From an uncultured Chryseobacterium sp. (GTDB taxonomy: Bacteria; Bacteroidota; Bacteroidia; Flavobacteriales; Weeksellaceae), in the NCBI GenBank assembly GCA_913775525.1, contig CAJYLH010000045.1:1-46315 (forward strand): DNA of 46,315 nt. The letters are read 5' to 3'. The notes beneath the pieces are model-generated. The model had not been told where the DNA came from, did not search any database, and saw only the letters and a list, made by a program, of their open reading frames with translations. A program made the position numbers and the translations under genes. Positions 1 to 8,210 of the stretch are shown piece after piece (the stretch's first letter is position 1; each line of letters begins with the position of its first letter).

Positions 1-33
1 GGCAGATGCTCTATCCAGCTGAGCTACGCACCC
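1..33 (-). tRNA. Partial tRNA, cut by the window edge (identity not determinable)
   Basis: Read on the minus strand, the sequence begins GGGTGCGTAGCTCAG, followed by a D-loop and the first part of the anticodon stem. This is the 5' half of a tRNA. The anticodon lies beyond base 1, so the amino acid is not visible; Arg or Lys would be typical for this kind of 5' half, but that is a guess. It is the last visible member of a tRNA cluster transcribed leftwards. Confidence 0.8.
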
Positions 34-51
34 TAAAAAGTTGTTGAAAAG

Positions 52-126
52 TCGGGGCGGCAGGATTCGAACCTGCGACCTCCTGGTCCCAAACCAGGCG
101 CGATGACCGGACTACGCTACGCCCCG
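52..126 (-). tRNA. tRNA-Pro (TGG)
   Basis: The 75-nt minus-strand cloverleaf has a 7-bp acceptor stem (CGGGGCG paired with CGCCCCG, discriminator A), the T-loop GGTTCGAATCC, and an anticodon arm reading CTGGTTTGGGACCAG with TGG in the loop. No CCA is encoded. It lies 18 nt before the partial tRNA and 18 nt after tRNA-Ser, consistent with one transcript. Confidence 0.95.
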
Positions 127-144
127 AATATAGCTTTGAAAAAG

Positions 145-229
145 CGGAGGGTAAGGGATTCGAACCCTTGCGACACTTTCGCGTCGACAGTTTAGCAAAC
201 TGCTCCGTTAACCACTCCGGCAACCCTCC
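145..229 (-). tRNA. tRNA-Ser (GCT)
   Basis: The 85-nt minus-strand tRNA has the long variable arm expected of a class II tRNA. The acceptor stem is GGAGGGT paired with ACCCTCC (discriminator G). The anticodon arm CAGTTTGCTAAACTG carries GCT. It is the first gene of the leftward tRNA cluster. Confidence 0.95.
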
Positions 230-273
230 TTTAACTTTATTTTCTAATGATCGTTATTCCGTTATTGCGAGTG

Positions 274-305
274 CAAATATAGAATAGTTTTCCTTACATA
301 CCAAA
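274..305 (-). promoter_or_regulatory. Promoter of the tRNA-Ser/Pro cluster
   Basis: On the minus strand there is TTTG (302-305), a 20-nt spacer, then TATATTTG (274-281). This is a complete match to the Bacteroidota -33/-7 promoter pattern. It lies about 45 nt upstream of tRNA-Ser. Confidence 0.75.
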
Positions 306-327
306 TAATTTTCAGGAAAAATTTATG

Positions 328-335
328 TATTTTTG
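328..335 (+). promoter_or_regulatory. -7 promoter box for the amidase gene
   Basis: TATTTTTG matches TAnnTTTG and lies 30 nt before the ATG at 366. No clear -33 TTG is seen at the usual distance. Confidence 0.55.
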
Positions 336-365
336 AGGTATATAAACGACTAAAAAAAGAGACTG

Positions 366-1391
366 ATGCGTAAAACATTATATATCATGGGATTAAGTGC
401 TGTGGTTTTTTCATGTACTTCCCAGCAGAATGTTAAAAAAACTTCTTACAAGCGTAAAACGCCGGTAACACAGCAAAAAACAGCTGTTGTAACACAGCCT
501 CAGGCTAAGCCTAAGCCCCAGATCACCACTGATCATGGCGTAGAATTTTTTACCACCAATATTGCGGATATTACCAAGAATGACAATACCATCAGTTACG
601 GATCTATTGTCTCCGCAAAACCTGCCGGCTATAAGGTTACCAAAACCTATTTTCCTGCGGTTGCGCAGAATTTCAGACAGAAATACCTCATCCTTCATTA
701 TACGGCCCTGCCGGAAGATAAATCCATTACCGTGCTGACTCAGCAGGCTGTAAGTGCCCATTACCTGGTAAATGATCAGGGGGACAACCAGATCTATCAG
801 CTGGTGGATGAAAATAAGCGTGCCTATCATGCCGGAGTAAGCTCATGGAGGAATGATAAAAACCTTAATGATACGTCAATAGGCATTGAGATCGTAAATA
901 ACGGATATACGGCAGACAGTACAGCCAGGAGGATCTTTGTACCCTTCAGCGATGACCAGGTTAAAAAAGTGGCTGCTTTAGCCAAAGATATTGTAACCCG
1001 GTACCAGATCCCGCCAACCAATGTTCTGGCGCATTCTGATATTGCCCCGACCAGGAAACAGGATCCGGGACCTCTGTTTCCATGGAAAAAGCTTTACGAT
1101 GAATATCAGATCGGGATGTGGTACGATGAAGCCACTAAAAAGAATTATTATGAACTGGCACTGGTTGAATTTACCACACGATACAATGAGCCCGCTTTCA
1201 TCTTTATGATCCAGACCGCTTTGCAGAAATTCGGTTATGGCTTAGAGTCAAGCGGAAAATGGGATGATGCTACCAGGAAAACCATTGAAGCATTCCAGTA
1301 CCATTTCAGGCCTCAGAATTATGACGGGGTAATGGATGCGGAAACCTGGGCTATCCTTCAGGCACTGAACGTTAAATATCCCGTAAAATAA
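366..1391 (+). CDS. N-acetylmuramoyl-L-alanine amidase, lipoprotein (Amidase_2 + peptidoglycan-binding domain)
   Basis: The 341-residue protein probably cleaves the MurNAc-L-Ala amide bond of peptidoglycan or muropeptides in the cell envelope. Residues 1-17 form a lipoprotein signal ending VVFSC (Cys17). A low-complexity linker rich in Q, K, P and T follows. The Amidase_2/PGRP-type domain spans roughly 95-240, with likely zinc ligands His111 (ILHYTAL), His223 (LAHSDIAPTRKQDPG) and Asp233. The C-terminus (about 275-335) is a PG_binding_1-like repeat (LQKFGY, DDATRKTIEAFQ, GVMDAETWAILQ). This layout resembles AmiD-type recycling amidases. The gene is monocistronic: it has its own -7 box and is followed by a terminator. 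Family assignment is secure from the motifs; the exact substrate is inference. Confidence 0.92.
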   Translation: MRKTLYIMGLSAVVFSCTSQQNVKKTSYKRKTPVTQQKTAVVTQPQAKPKPQITTDHGVEFFTTNIADITKNDNTISYGSIVSAKPAGYKVTKTYFPAVAQNFRQKYLILHYTALPEDKSITVLTQQAVSAHYLVNDQGDNQIYQLVDENKRAYHAGVSSWRNDKNLNDTSIGIEIVNNGYTADSTARRIFVPFSDDQVKKVAALAKDIVTRYQIPPTNVLAHSDIAPTRKQDPGPLFPWKKLYDEYQIGMWYDEATKKNYYELALVEFTTRYNEPAFIFMIQTALQKFGYGLESSGKWDDATRKTIEAFQYHFRPQNYDGVMDAETWAILQALNVKYPVK

Positions 1392-1401
1392 TAGATTCAG
1401 G

Positions 1402-1424
1402 ACGCATCCTTCGGTGCGTTTTGT
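1402..1424 (+). terminator. Rho-independent terminator after the amidase gene
   Basis: A 7-bp stem ACGCATC/GGTGCGT (one G-T pair) with a CTTC loop is followed by TTTT. It lies just 10 nt after the stop codon. TATCTTTA immediately downstream (1425-1432) could double as a weak -7 box for aspA. Confidence 0.65.
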
Positions 1425-1456
1425 TATCTTTACAGGATTAATTTTAAATACATACA

Positions 1457-2857
1457 ATGGGAGATTTCAGAAAAGAAAGCGACCTGCTGGGCGTGCTTGA
1501 AGTGCCGGCAGATGCTTATTACGGAGTTCAGACCCAAAGGGCCATCGATAATTTTAAAATCTCGGGACAATTGCTCTCGTCCTATCCGGAGTTTATCCGG
1601 GGACTTGCTTTTGTTAAAATGGCAGCAGCAAAAACCAATTATGAACTGGGGCTGCTGGATGAGAGCCTGTATTTTAAAATAGCGGAAACCTGCCACGAAA
1701 TTATTGCAGGGCGTTTTCATGAACAGTTTCCCGTGGATATGATCCAGGGAGGTGCAGGGACATCCATTAACATGAATGCCAACGAAGTTATTGCCAACCG
1801 GGTGCTGGAAAAGATGGGCAAGGATAAGGGGCAGTACGAATTCTGTTCTCCTAATGACCATATCAATCTTTCCCAGTCTACCAATGATGCGTATCCCACA
1901 GCAATAAAAATGGGACTTCTACAGATGAATGCCGTCCTGGTAGAAAAGCTTCAGAAAATTGTAGAGGCATTCCGTGAAAAAGGAAATGAATTCAGGGGAA
2001 TCATCAAAATGGGAAGAACCCAGCTTCAGGATGCCGTTCCAATGACCCTCGGGCAGGAATTTGAAGCTTTTGCCGCTACGCTTGAAGAAGATATATCAAA
2101 ACTGGACAGTAATGCAGGCCTGTTTGTTGAAGTCAATATGGGTGCTACGGCCATCGGAACCGGGATTAATGCTCCGGTTGGGTACGCTGCATTATGTGCG
2201 AAAAATCTGGCGGAAATTACCGGTTATCCTATCGTATCAGCACCGGATCTTGTAGAAGCCACTCCTGATACGGGTTCGTACGTGATTTACTCTTCAGCCA
2301 TGAAGCGTCTCGCTGTAAAGCTGTCTAAAATCTGTAATGATTTAAGGCTTCTTTCATCGGGGCCGAGAGCCGGGCTCTTTGAAATCAACCTTCCTCCGAT
2401 GCAGCCCGGATCTTCTATCATGCCCGGAAAAGTAAACCCGGTGATTCCTGAAGTGGTTAATCAGGTATGCTTTAAAGTGATCGGAAACGATTTAACGGTA
2501 ACTTTTGCCGCAGAAGCGGGCCAGCTGCAGCTGAATGTCATGGAGCCGGTATTGTGCCATGCCATCATGGAAAATATCCACTTCCTGTGCAATGCGCTGG
2601 ACACCCTCCGCGAAAAATGTGTGGTGGGTATTACGGCTAATAAAGACGTTTGCCTCAATATGGTGAAGCACAGCATAGGAATTGTAACCGCACTGAATCC
2701 TTATATCGGATACAAGCAATCGACGGCCATTGCCAAAGAATCATTGGAAACCGGAAAAAGCGTCTATGATCTGGTCCTGGAAAAAGGAATGCTTTCCCAG
2801 GAAAAACTGGATGAAATCCTCGATCCGGCCCATATGCTGAAGCCGCATAACAAATAA
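1457..2857 (+). CDS. aspA: Aspartate ammonia-lyase
   Basis: The 466-residue cytoplasmic enzyme of the fumarase/aspartase superfamily interconverts L-aspartate with fumarate and ammonia. Diagnostic stretches are VQTQRAIDNF near the N-terminus, GGAGTSINMNANEVIANR around 95-112, the substrate-binding SQSTNDAYPTA around 138, and the superfamily signature GSSIMPGKVNP near 317-327. The length is normal for AspA. Fumarase C is the main alternative; the GAGTSINMNANEVIANRVLE context and the FEINLPPMQPGSS segment favour aspartase. The gene has its own short leader after the amidase terminator and no obvious operon partner. Confidence 0.93.
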   Translation: MGDFRKESDLLGVLEVPADAYYGVQTQRAIDNFKISGQLLSSYPEFIRGLAFVKMAAAKTNYELGLLDESLYFKIAETCHEIIAGRFHEQFPVDMIQGGAGTSINMNANEVIANRVLEKMGKDKGQYEFCSPNDHINLSQSTNDAYPTAIKMGLLQMNAVLVEKLQKIVEAFREKGNEFRGIIKMGRTQLQDAVPMTLGQEFEAFAATLEEDISKLDSNAGLFVEVNMGATAIGTGINAPVGYAALCAKNLAEITGYPIVSAPDLVEATPDTGSYVIYSSAMKRLAVKLSKICNDLRLLSSGPRAGLFEINLPPMQPGSSIMPGKVNPVIPEVVNQVCFKVIGNDLTVTFAAEAGQLQLNVMEPVLCHAIMENIHFLCNALDTLREKCVVGITANKDVCLNMVKHSIGIVTALNPYIGYKQSTAIAKESLETGKSVYDLVLEKGMLSQEKLDEILDPAHMLKPHNK

Positions 2858-2935
2858 CAAATTACAGGATGGTTGGCTGCATGTTGATGTACACGTGCGG
2901 TCATCCGTCTTTAATACGATACTTATCCTTTTACC

Positions 2936-3790
2936 GTGAGGTTTTTAATCATTATTCCGGCACATAACGAAGAACATCATCTTGGCTTTACCCTGAAAGC
3001 ATTGCAGCAGCAAAGCTGGAGGGATTTTAAAGTGATGGTAGTGAATGACGGATCTACAGACCGTACTTCTGAAATGATCAGCCAATATACCGATACCGAC
3101 GGCCGTTTTGCAACGCTTAACCTGGAAAAATCCGGTCATCAGCCCGGCTCCAAAGTCGTCAGGGCATTTAAAAAAGGGCTGGAAACTCAAAATACGGATG
3201 ACTATGACATCATCTGTAAATTTGATGCAGATATTATCCTTCCTGATCATTACCTTGAAACGGTTGCCGGAGCCTTTGAAAGGCATCCTGATTACGGACT
3301 TGTTGGCGGATTGCTGTATGTGGAGAAAGAGGACAATTGGGTGTATGAAGGCAATTCCAACAGGCATCATGTGAGAGGTCCGGTAAAGGCGTACCGTAAA
3401 GAGTGTTATCTGGCAATGGGCGGATTGAGGGAGACACTCGGATGGGACAATATAGACTCCATTATCCTTGAACATCTGGGCTGGAAAGAAGTAGTGCTGC
3501 CCGAACTGCATGTAAAGCTGATCAAAACCAAAGGAGCCGATTACACCATACGGCCCGCCGAATATTACGGGAAATATTTTTACTTTTTAGGCCTGAGCAG
3601 AACGCTCGCCTATATTGCTTCGCTCAAAGAAGCATTCAAAAGCCGGTCACCTGTATTTTTTATACAGATTGTTAAGGCTTATGAGAGCTGCCGCTCAAGG
3701 AAAGAAGTGCTGAAAATATCGCCTGAGGAGCAGAAAGTCATCAATAGCCACCGCTGGAAGACCCTGAAGAAAAAGTGGCTGAAAAGCTAA
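2936..3790 (+). CDS. Glycosyltransferase family 2
   Basis: The 284-residue GT-A fold transferase adds a nucleotide-sugar-derived residue to an unknown acceptor. The N-terminus RFLIIIPAHNEE and the downstream VVNDGSTDRT are the classical GT2 nucleotide-binding segments. FDADIILP near residue 97 supplies the DxD-type metal site. No membrane anchor is evident. The start must be the GTG at 2936: a TAA lies in frame 24 nt upstream (2912-2914) and the next ATG falls after the GT2 core has begun. The next gene starts 18 nt downstream, suggesting one transcript for surface glycan assembly. Confidence 0.88.
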   Translation: MRFLIIIPAHNEEHHLGFTLKALQQQSWRDFKVMVVNDGSTDRTSEMISQYTDTDGRFATLNLEKSGHQPGSKVVRAFKKGLETQNTDDYDIICKFDADIILPDHYLETVAGAFERHPDYGLVGGLLYVEKEDNWVYEGNSNRHHVRGPVKAYRKECYLAMGGLRETLGWDNIDSIILEHLGWKEVVLPELHVKLIKTKGADYTIRPAEYYGKYFYFLGLSRTLAYIASLKEAFKSRSPVFFIQIVKAYESCRSRKEVLKISPEEQKVINSHRWKTLKKKWLKS

Positions 3791-3808
3791 AGTTTTTCTT
3801 TAAAATCA

Positions 3809-4888
3809 ATGACACTGATATTGAAAAAACTCGCTTACGTAGAACTGGATACCCATGCAGAAATTGCACAAAACTTTGTGGAAGTCATGCGTGGTTCCGC
3901 AGCATTTACTGTGGATTATCATTTTTCTGAAAAAATATACCGCCAGCTGAGCAATGTTGAGGCTGAGAATATAATTATTTCAGACAGCTCCCTGATCCTG
4001 GATCAGCTTAAAACAAAAAAGTATGACCTGGTGATCATAGGAACGGTTCACCGGTATTTCAATACCTTTAGAATACTTGCCGAGCGTTACCCAACTGCAA
4101 TCATTGTTCATAACCTCAATTTTTCCAAAGCTTCCCCTCTTGCTTTACTGAAAAGCATATTCAGGGCGGATCGTCTCTATCGTCTGAAATTGTTCCTGAA
4201 AGAAGGCCTGCTGCTTGCAGGGAAAGTGTATCAGAAAGCAGGCAGCCTTCTCGTCCTCGATCCGGCTTTATCTTCCGGTCGGTATCTGTACCTGCCCCTG
4301 TTTTATACAAAAGAAACGGAGCATGCAGAAAGTAAAATCCTTACGGTAGTTATTCCCGGAGGGGTTTCGCAGCAGCGCAGGGATTACCTGAGGGTCTTGA
4401 AGATGATCAGAGAATGGGAAAATAATTTCCGGAATGGTAGTATCCGGGCTCAATTGGTCGAATTTGTTTTTCTTGGAAAAGCAGCAGGACCTTTACTTGA
4501 TGATCTTGCCAGTCTTGAACGATCTTTAGAATACGTTTCCATCCGGTATTTCAGCGAAAGAGTCTCACAGGCCGAATTTGGAACCTGGATGCGGAAAGCA
4601 GACGTTCTATGGTGCCCGGTACAGCAGGAAACCGAATTTTTCAGTCAGCCCGAGCAATACGGGACAACCAAAATGACAGGAAACATCGGCGATGCGATTA
4701 CTTTTGGGAAGCCTGCGGTATTTCCGCCGGCCTATCCTTCTTTACTGGACTTTATTGTGCCGGAAGAGCAGGACCTCCTGCAACAGCTGAATCATCTGAA
4801 AAAATCCGGCTTTGATTTTACAGAGCATTATAACCTTGAAAAAGTCCGTACTGATCTGGAAAATCTTCTGAAAAGCCTGGTTATCTGA
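3809..4888 (+). CDS. Putative glycosyltransferase (GT-B-like), family not identified
   Basis: The 359-residue protein is not confidently recognised. The N-terminal half alternates hydrophobic strands and helices (KYDLVIIGTVHRYFN, TAIIVHNLNFS). The C-terminal half contains a Rossmann-like segment ending in a possible donor-site region (MRKADVLWCPVQQET, then KMTGNIGDAITFGKPAVFPPAYP near 275-315). That order resembles GT-B enzymes that bind nucleotide sugars in the C-terminal domain. Placement 18 nt after a GT2 gene supports a glycan role. It converges with the flippase gene, with an 8-bp overlap of the coding ends. Function is inference only. Confidence 0.6.
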   Translation: MTLILKKLAYVELDTHAEIAQNFVEVMRGSAAFTVDYHFSEKIYRQLSNVEAENIIISDSSLILDQLKTKKYDLVIIGTVHRYFNTFRILAERYPTAIIVHNLNFSKASPLALLKSIFRADRLYRLKLFLKEGLLLAGKVYQKAGSLLVLDPALSSGRYLYLPLFYTKETEHAESKILTVVIPGGVSQQRRDYLRVLKMIREWENNFRNGSIRAQLVEFVFLGKAAGPLLDDLASLERSLEYVSIRYFSERVSQAEFGTWMRKADVLWCPVQQETEFFSQPEQYGTTKMTGNIGDAITFGKPAVFPPAYPSLLDFIVPEEQDLLQQLNHLKKSGFDFTEHYNLEKVRTDLENLLKSLVI

Positions 4889-6380
4889 ATTTAAGAAGGC
4901 TTCTGATGAATTTTGCATTGACGTAGTCTTCTACAGGAAATACTTTCGTGAAATGATTTCCTATAAAGATCAGGACTAAAACGACAAAAGGTTTATAAAC
5001 GAGGTTGATGAAATTATTGTTGACCTCCGGTAAAATAATGGCAACAGTGATCGCCAGAGTGCAGATGATCGAAACAAAAATCATCTCAATGGATAAAGGC
5101 GAAACCTTGAACATAAAGTAATTGAAAACAATTTTTATGACATTATATGTCGTCAGGGAAATCGCCGTAGATAATGCGATACCGATCAGTTTCAGGTCCG
5201 TATGTTTCAGGAAATAGAGATTCAGGGCAATGGTTAATCCGGCCAGGAGAAGCATCACTACAATATTGAACTTGTAGTATTTGGAAAGCGAAATAATATT
5301 CCCGTTGAATCCTGTGGCGAGGTCCACCAGCACTGCAGATCCCCAGATCCAGATTACCGGCTCGTATTCCCTTAGCAGCACGCCGTTTTTAGGCATGAAA
5401 TGAGTAAGATAAGGAAAACCTACCATGATACAGGAAAAGAGGACGGCACCTAAAAAATAGAGGGTCAGAGAAGTCTTCTTATGGAACCGGTCCAGCCCTT
5501 CCATATCACCGTCAATCAGGTTTTTGCTAATGATAGGCGCGGAAATATTGAACAGACCGAGCTGTGGGATAGAGATCAGCGAAATCAGCGCATAAAGCGT
5601 TGAATAAATACCGTTTTCCTCCATGCCTAAAAACTCTCCGATCATAAAGTTGTTGATGGCAAGATAATTTCCGAAAGTTCCTAAAAATCCAAAGAAACTA
5701 TAAGCCGCAAACTCTTTGTAGAAATCATCCTTTTTAAAATAATCCGTGCTGAAGTCGAACCTGATTTTCTCAAGTTTGTTGGTGTAAAAAGCATACCCTG
5801 CAAACATCAGTACAAACATTCCAAAAAAGAACATCAATGCAGTGTTTTCGGGTATATCTGAGCTTTCTGCATACTTTGATGCCAGGTACATAAAGATCAG
5901 AAAGGATCCGAGATTAGCTATTTTCGGAAAAAGATTATCAAATATATTGGAGACAACGATTCTTTTATAGTTTGAGATATACTTATTGAAGATAGCACAG
6001 AATGATAGCAGCAACGTAAGCGGAAGGATGATCCCTCTGCTGTTCCAGGCTTTGGTATTTTTGAATCCGGGAAAAAAATAGGGGATAAGAAAAAAGACAA
6101 CCAGAAAAATAATGAAATTGATGAAAACTGCTGCCAGAGAAAGCGATAGCATGTTTTGTCGTTTGCCGTCTTTATCTGCTTGTGGAAAAAATTTAACATT
6201 GGCGTAAGAAATTCCAAAGACAACAAACGGGACAAGCATTTCAGCAGCAGGCATGATATACCTGAGCGTACCGTAGAATGTCAGGTTGTTCATGAAAATA
6301 AAAATGGAAGCCGTTCCTAAAAGGAAACCGATATACCCAATAATAGAATATTTAAACCCTTGTCTTGCTACTACACTCAT
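4881..6380 (-). CDS. Oligosaccharide flippase / polysaccharide biosynthesis membrane protein (Wzx-like)
   Basis: The 499-residue, very hydrophobic protein has about 12-14 predicted membrane segments, for example YIGFLLGTASIFIFMNNL, NMLSLSLAAVFINFIIFLVV and FVVLVLIFIGNHF. This is the pattern and length of MOP-superfamily flippases, which move lipid-linked glycans across the inner membrane. The ATG is 2 nt after the FkbM stop, so it is translated with the methyltransferase. The combination with two glycosyltransferases suggests a small surface-polysaccharide module. The substrate cannot be read from sequence. Confidence 0.85.
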   Translation of the reverse strand: MSVVARQGFKYSIIGYIGFLLGTASIFIFMNNLTFYGTLRYIMPAAEMLVPFVVFGISYANVKFFPQADKDGKRQNMLSLSLAAVFINFIIFLVVFFLIPYFFPGFKNTKAWNSRGIILPLTLLLSFCAIFNKYISNYKRIVVSNIFDNLFPKIANLGSFLIFMYLASKYAESSDIPENTALMFFFGMFVLMFAGYAFYTNKLEKIRFDFSTDYFKKDDFYKEFAAYSFFGFLGTFGNYLAINNFMIGEFLGMEENGIYSTLYALISLISIPQLGLFNISAPIISKNLIDGDMEGLDRFHKKTSLTLYFLGAVLFSCIMVGFPYLTHFMPKNGVLLREYEPVIWIWGSAVLVDLATGFNGNIISLSKYYKFNIVVMLLLAGLTIALNLYFLKHTDLKLIGIALSTAISLTTYNVIKIVFNYFMFKVSPLSIEMIFVSIICTLAITVAIILPEVNNNFINLVYKPFVVLVLIFIGNHFTKVFPVEDYVNAKFIRSLLKFR

Positions 6381-6382
6381 TT

Positions 6383-7177
6383 TTAATGGCTTTTAGGGAT
6401 GAAAATAATATTATTGATGTATTCCTTTTTGTTCTTTTCGTCATCAGAATTCTCTTGCAAAATAGCCTGGGTAAGCTTTTTTAAGGTAAATGTTTCACGG
6501 TCCAGGTAACGAGCTTCATATCCCCAGTTTTCAATCAGGGCAATTTCGTCCCATACCGGGGTATTATGATGCCTCTGTTCCATTTCTACCATGAGGGTGG
6601 GAAAGAAGCGGGTAATCGTATTTTTGGCTCCCCTTAAGGTTTTCATTTCATTGCCTTCCACATCGATTTTAATAAAATCCAGGCGCTGAAGGTCCTGTTG
6701 ACCAGCCCAGTCATCCAGTCGTACTACCGTGACCTGCTCGGTGAAGCTTTTTTCTTCCCCTTTTTCCTTGTAGGATGTATTCAGGGTTCCGCGGGACGCA
6801 ACTTTCTGTCCGTTGATGACCGGAACCTTAAAAGTAGCAGTGGTATTCTCATCAGAAAGCGCCAGTGAAAAAATCCTCATCTTAGGAAACAGCCTCGTGA
6901 GTCTTTCGTACAGGGTTTTATTAGGTTCAAATCCGAAAATATTCTGATGCTGGAGCCTGTCTTCCAGCTGATACATAAATGTACCTACATTGGCCCCGAT
7001 ATCAAAAATAACGGCATCTGCGGGAAGGTATTCCTTGATCCACACCAGTTCAGGTTCCACATTACGCGCTGAAAAATTATTCCGGCTGAGATGTGAGATG
7101 TTTTTAAAGAACCTTTTTTTATAAAAAGCAGGGCTTATATACTGGAGTTTTTCCGCAATTCTTTGGTATAGGGACAT
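6383..7177 (-). CDS. FkbM family methyltransferase
   Basis: The 264-residue SAM-dependent methyltransferase typically O-methylates sugars or other small groups. The SAM-binding motif I is VIFDIGANVGTFMYQLE (about 56-72). FIKIDVEGNEMKTLRGA further on is the FkbM signature. I start it at the ATG at 7177 (MSLYQRIAEKL). A longer frame reaches 7252, but a perfect -7 box (7199-7206) sits inside that extension, so the upstream residues are probably not translated. It is followed 2 nt later by the flippase. Confidence 0.87.
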   Translation of the reverse strand: MSLYQRIAEKLQYISPAFYKKRFFKNISHLSRNNFSARNVEPELVWIKEYLPADAVIFDIGANVGTFMYQLEDRLQHQNIFGFEPNKTLYERLTRLFPKMRIFSLALSDENTTATFKVPVINGQKVASRGTLNTSYKEKGEEKSFTEQVTVVRLDDWAGQQDLQRLDFIKIDVEGNEMKTLRGAKNTITRFFPTLMVEMEQRHHNTPVWDEIALIENWGYEARYLDRETFTLKKLTQAILQENSDDEKNKKEYINNIIFIPKSH

Positions 7178-7198
7178 GTTTAGCCTTTTAACTGGCAG

Positions 7199-7206
7199 CA
7201 AAGATA
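7199..7206 (-). promoter_or_regulatory. -7 box for the fkbM-flippase operon
   Basis: TATCTTTG on the minus strand lies 21 nt upstream of the ATG at 7177. It matches TAnnTTTG exactly and decides against the longer upstream start. Confidence 0.65.
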
Positions 7207-7304
7207 AACAAAAATGCCAAGAACTGTTAAAGTTGCACTGATATTGCATCAAAGTTGCATAATGCTGATTTGTCGCTGGAAAATATGTTTTCTTGCCTGG
7301 CTGG

Positions 7305-7970
7305 TCAGGACACAGCAGCGTTCAGGAAGTCATTAAAAGGCTTCATGATTTCATAGATTGCTGCCAGGTTCTTCACTGCTTCTTTGTCTAGAAGTTCCTG
7401 GTCTTTCAGGGTGTACACCACGATAAAGTTTTTGAGTTTCAGGAAATCCGCCATAGGATCATCCTTCTCAAAACCCTGCGGAACCTTCACCAGTTTACTT
7501 TCCTGATCCAGTTCCGGAAAATGTTTTTTGAAATCCGGGTTATTAAGGATCGTAAGGAATTCATCGCTGTACAAAGATATTTCTTTGCGGATCAGTTTCA
7601 GAACACCAGCGTCCGGCATGTAGATGCCACCGGCCAGAAAAGATTTTCCGGGTTCTATATGAAGGTAATAGCCCGCTTTCTGGTTTCCTTTACCCATTCC
7701 CATGGAAGCCCCGAAATTGGTTTTGTACGGGGACTTGTCTTTGGAAAACCTGGTATCACGGTAAATCCTGAACAGTGACTTTTTAACATCGGTTTTAGCC
7801 TGTTCTTCATCAAAAAGGGCCATTTCCATGACCAGATCCTCTAGGAACTCAATGATGTTTTCTCTGGATTGTATGTACAGATCTTTATGGTCATTAAACC
7901 ATTCACGGGTATTGTTGCGGGTTAATTTTTTCAGGAAGCTGAAAACATCAGGGGAAAGTGTTGCCGGCAT
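7305..7970 (-). CDS. DUF2461 domain-containing protein (TIGR02453 family)
   Basis: The 221-residue soluble protein has the family pattern: FLKKLTRNNTREWFNDHKDLY at the N-terminus, SLFRIYRDTRFSKDKSPYKTNFGA in the middle, GYYLHIEPGKSFLAGGIYMPDAG next, and a helical C-terminus. The single domain covers nearly the whole chain. Its biochemical role is unknown. It is a single gene with its own -7 box and no operon partner. Confidence 0.88.
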   Translation of the reverse strand: MPATLSPDVFSFLKKLTRNNTREWFNDHKDLYIQSRENIIEFLEDLVMEMALFDEEQAKTDVKKSLFRIYRDTRFSKDKSPYKTNFGASMGMGKGNQKAGYYLHIEPGKSFLAGGIYMPDAGVLKLIRKEISLYSDEFLTILNNPDFKKHFPELDQESKLVKVPQGFEKDDPMADFLKLKNFIVVYTLKDQELLDKEAVKNLAAIYEIMKPFNDFLNAAVS

Positions 7971-7989
7971 AGTATTGTAGTGTTTACAT

Positions 7990-7997
7990 CAAATATA
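7990..7997 (-). promoter_or_regulatory. -7 box for the DUF2461 gene
   Basis: TATATTTG on the minus strand lies 19 nt before the ATG at 7970. The rest of the 240-bp divergent intergenic region (7971-8210) is AT-rich and shows no gene. Confidence 0.6.
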
Positions 7998-8182
7998 AGC
8001 AAAAAGAAGATGAAGCCGAATGAGTAAAGCGCGTTTTAATTGATGATTATAGTGCCGGTATTATTAAATTAAATATAAAAAATCATACCTTTTTTTGCGG
8101 ATAATTTATAAGTATTTCCGGAATGAGATGTTAAATTACCATTAATGTAACATCAAATTAAATGATATTCAAATATTAATTG

Positions 8183-8190
8183 TATCTTTG
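8183..8190 (+). promoter_or_regulatory. -7 box for the DEAD-box helicase gene
   Basis: TATCTTTG lies 20 nt upstream of the ATG at 8211, divergent from the DUF2461 promoter. Confidence 0.62.
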
Positions 8191-8210
8191 CAAAAATTTT
8201 ATAATATTTA

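Noticed and set aside
11-223. Minus-strand 70-codon frame across the first tRNA genes
   Set aside because: It runs through tRNA-Pro and tRNA-Ser, which have clear cloverleaves. The frame is a by-product.
2945-3511. Minus-strand 188-codon frame inside the GT2 gene
   Set aside because: It is antisense to a clear GT2 enzyme. The residue pattern is an artefact of the opposite frame.
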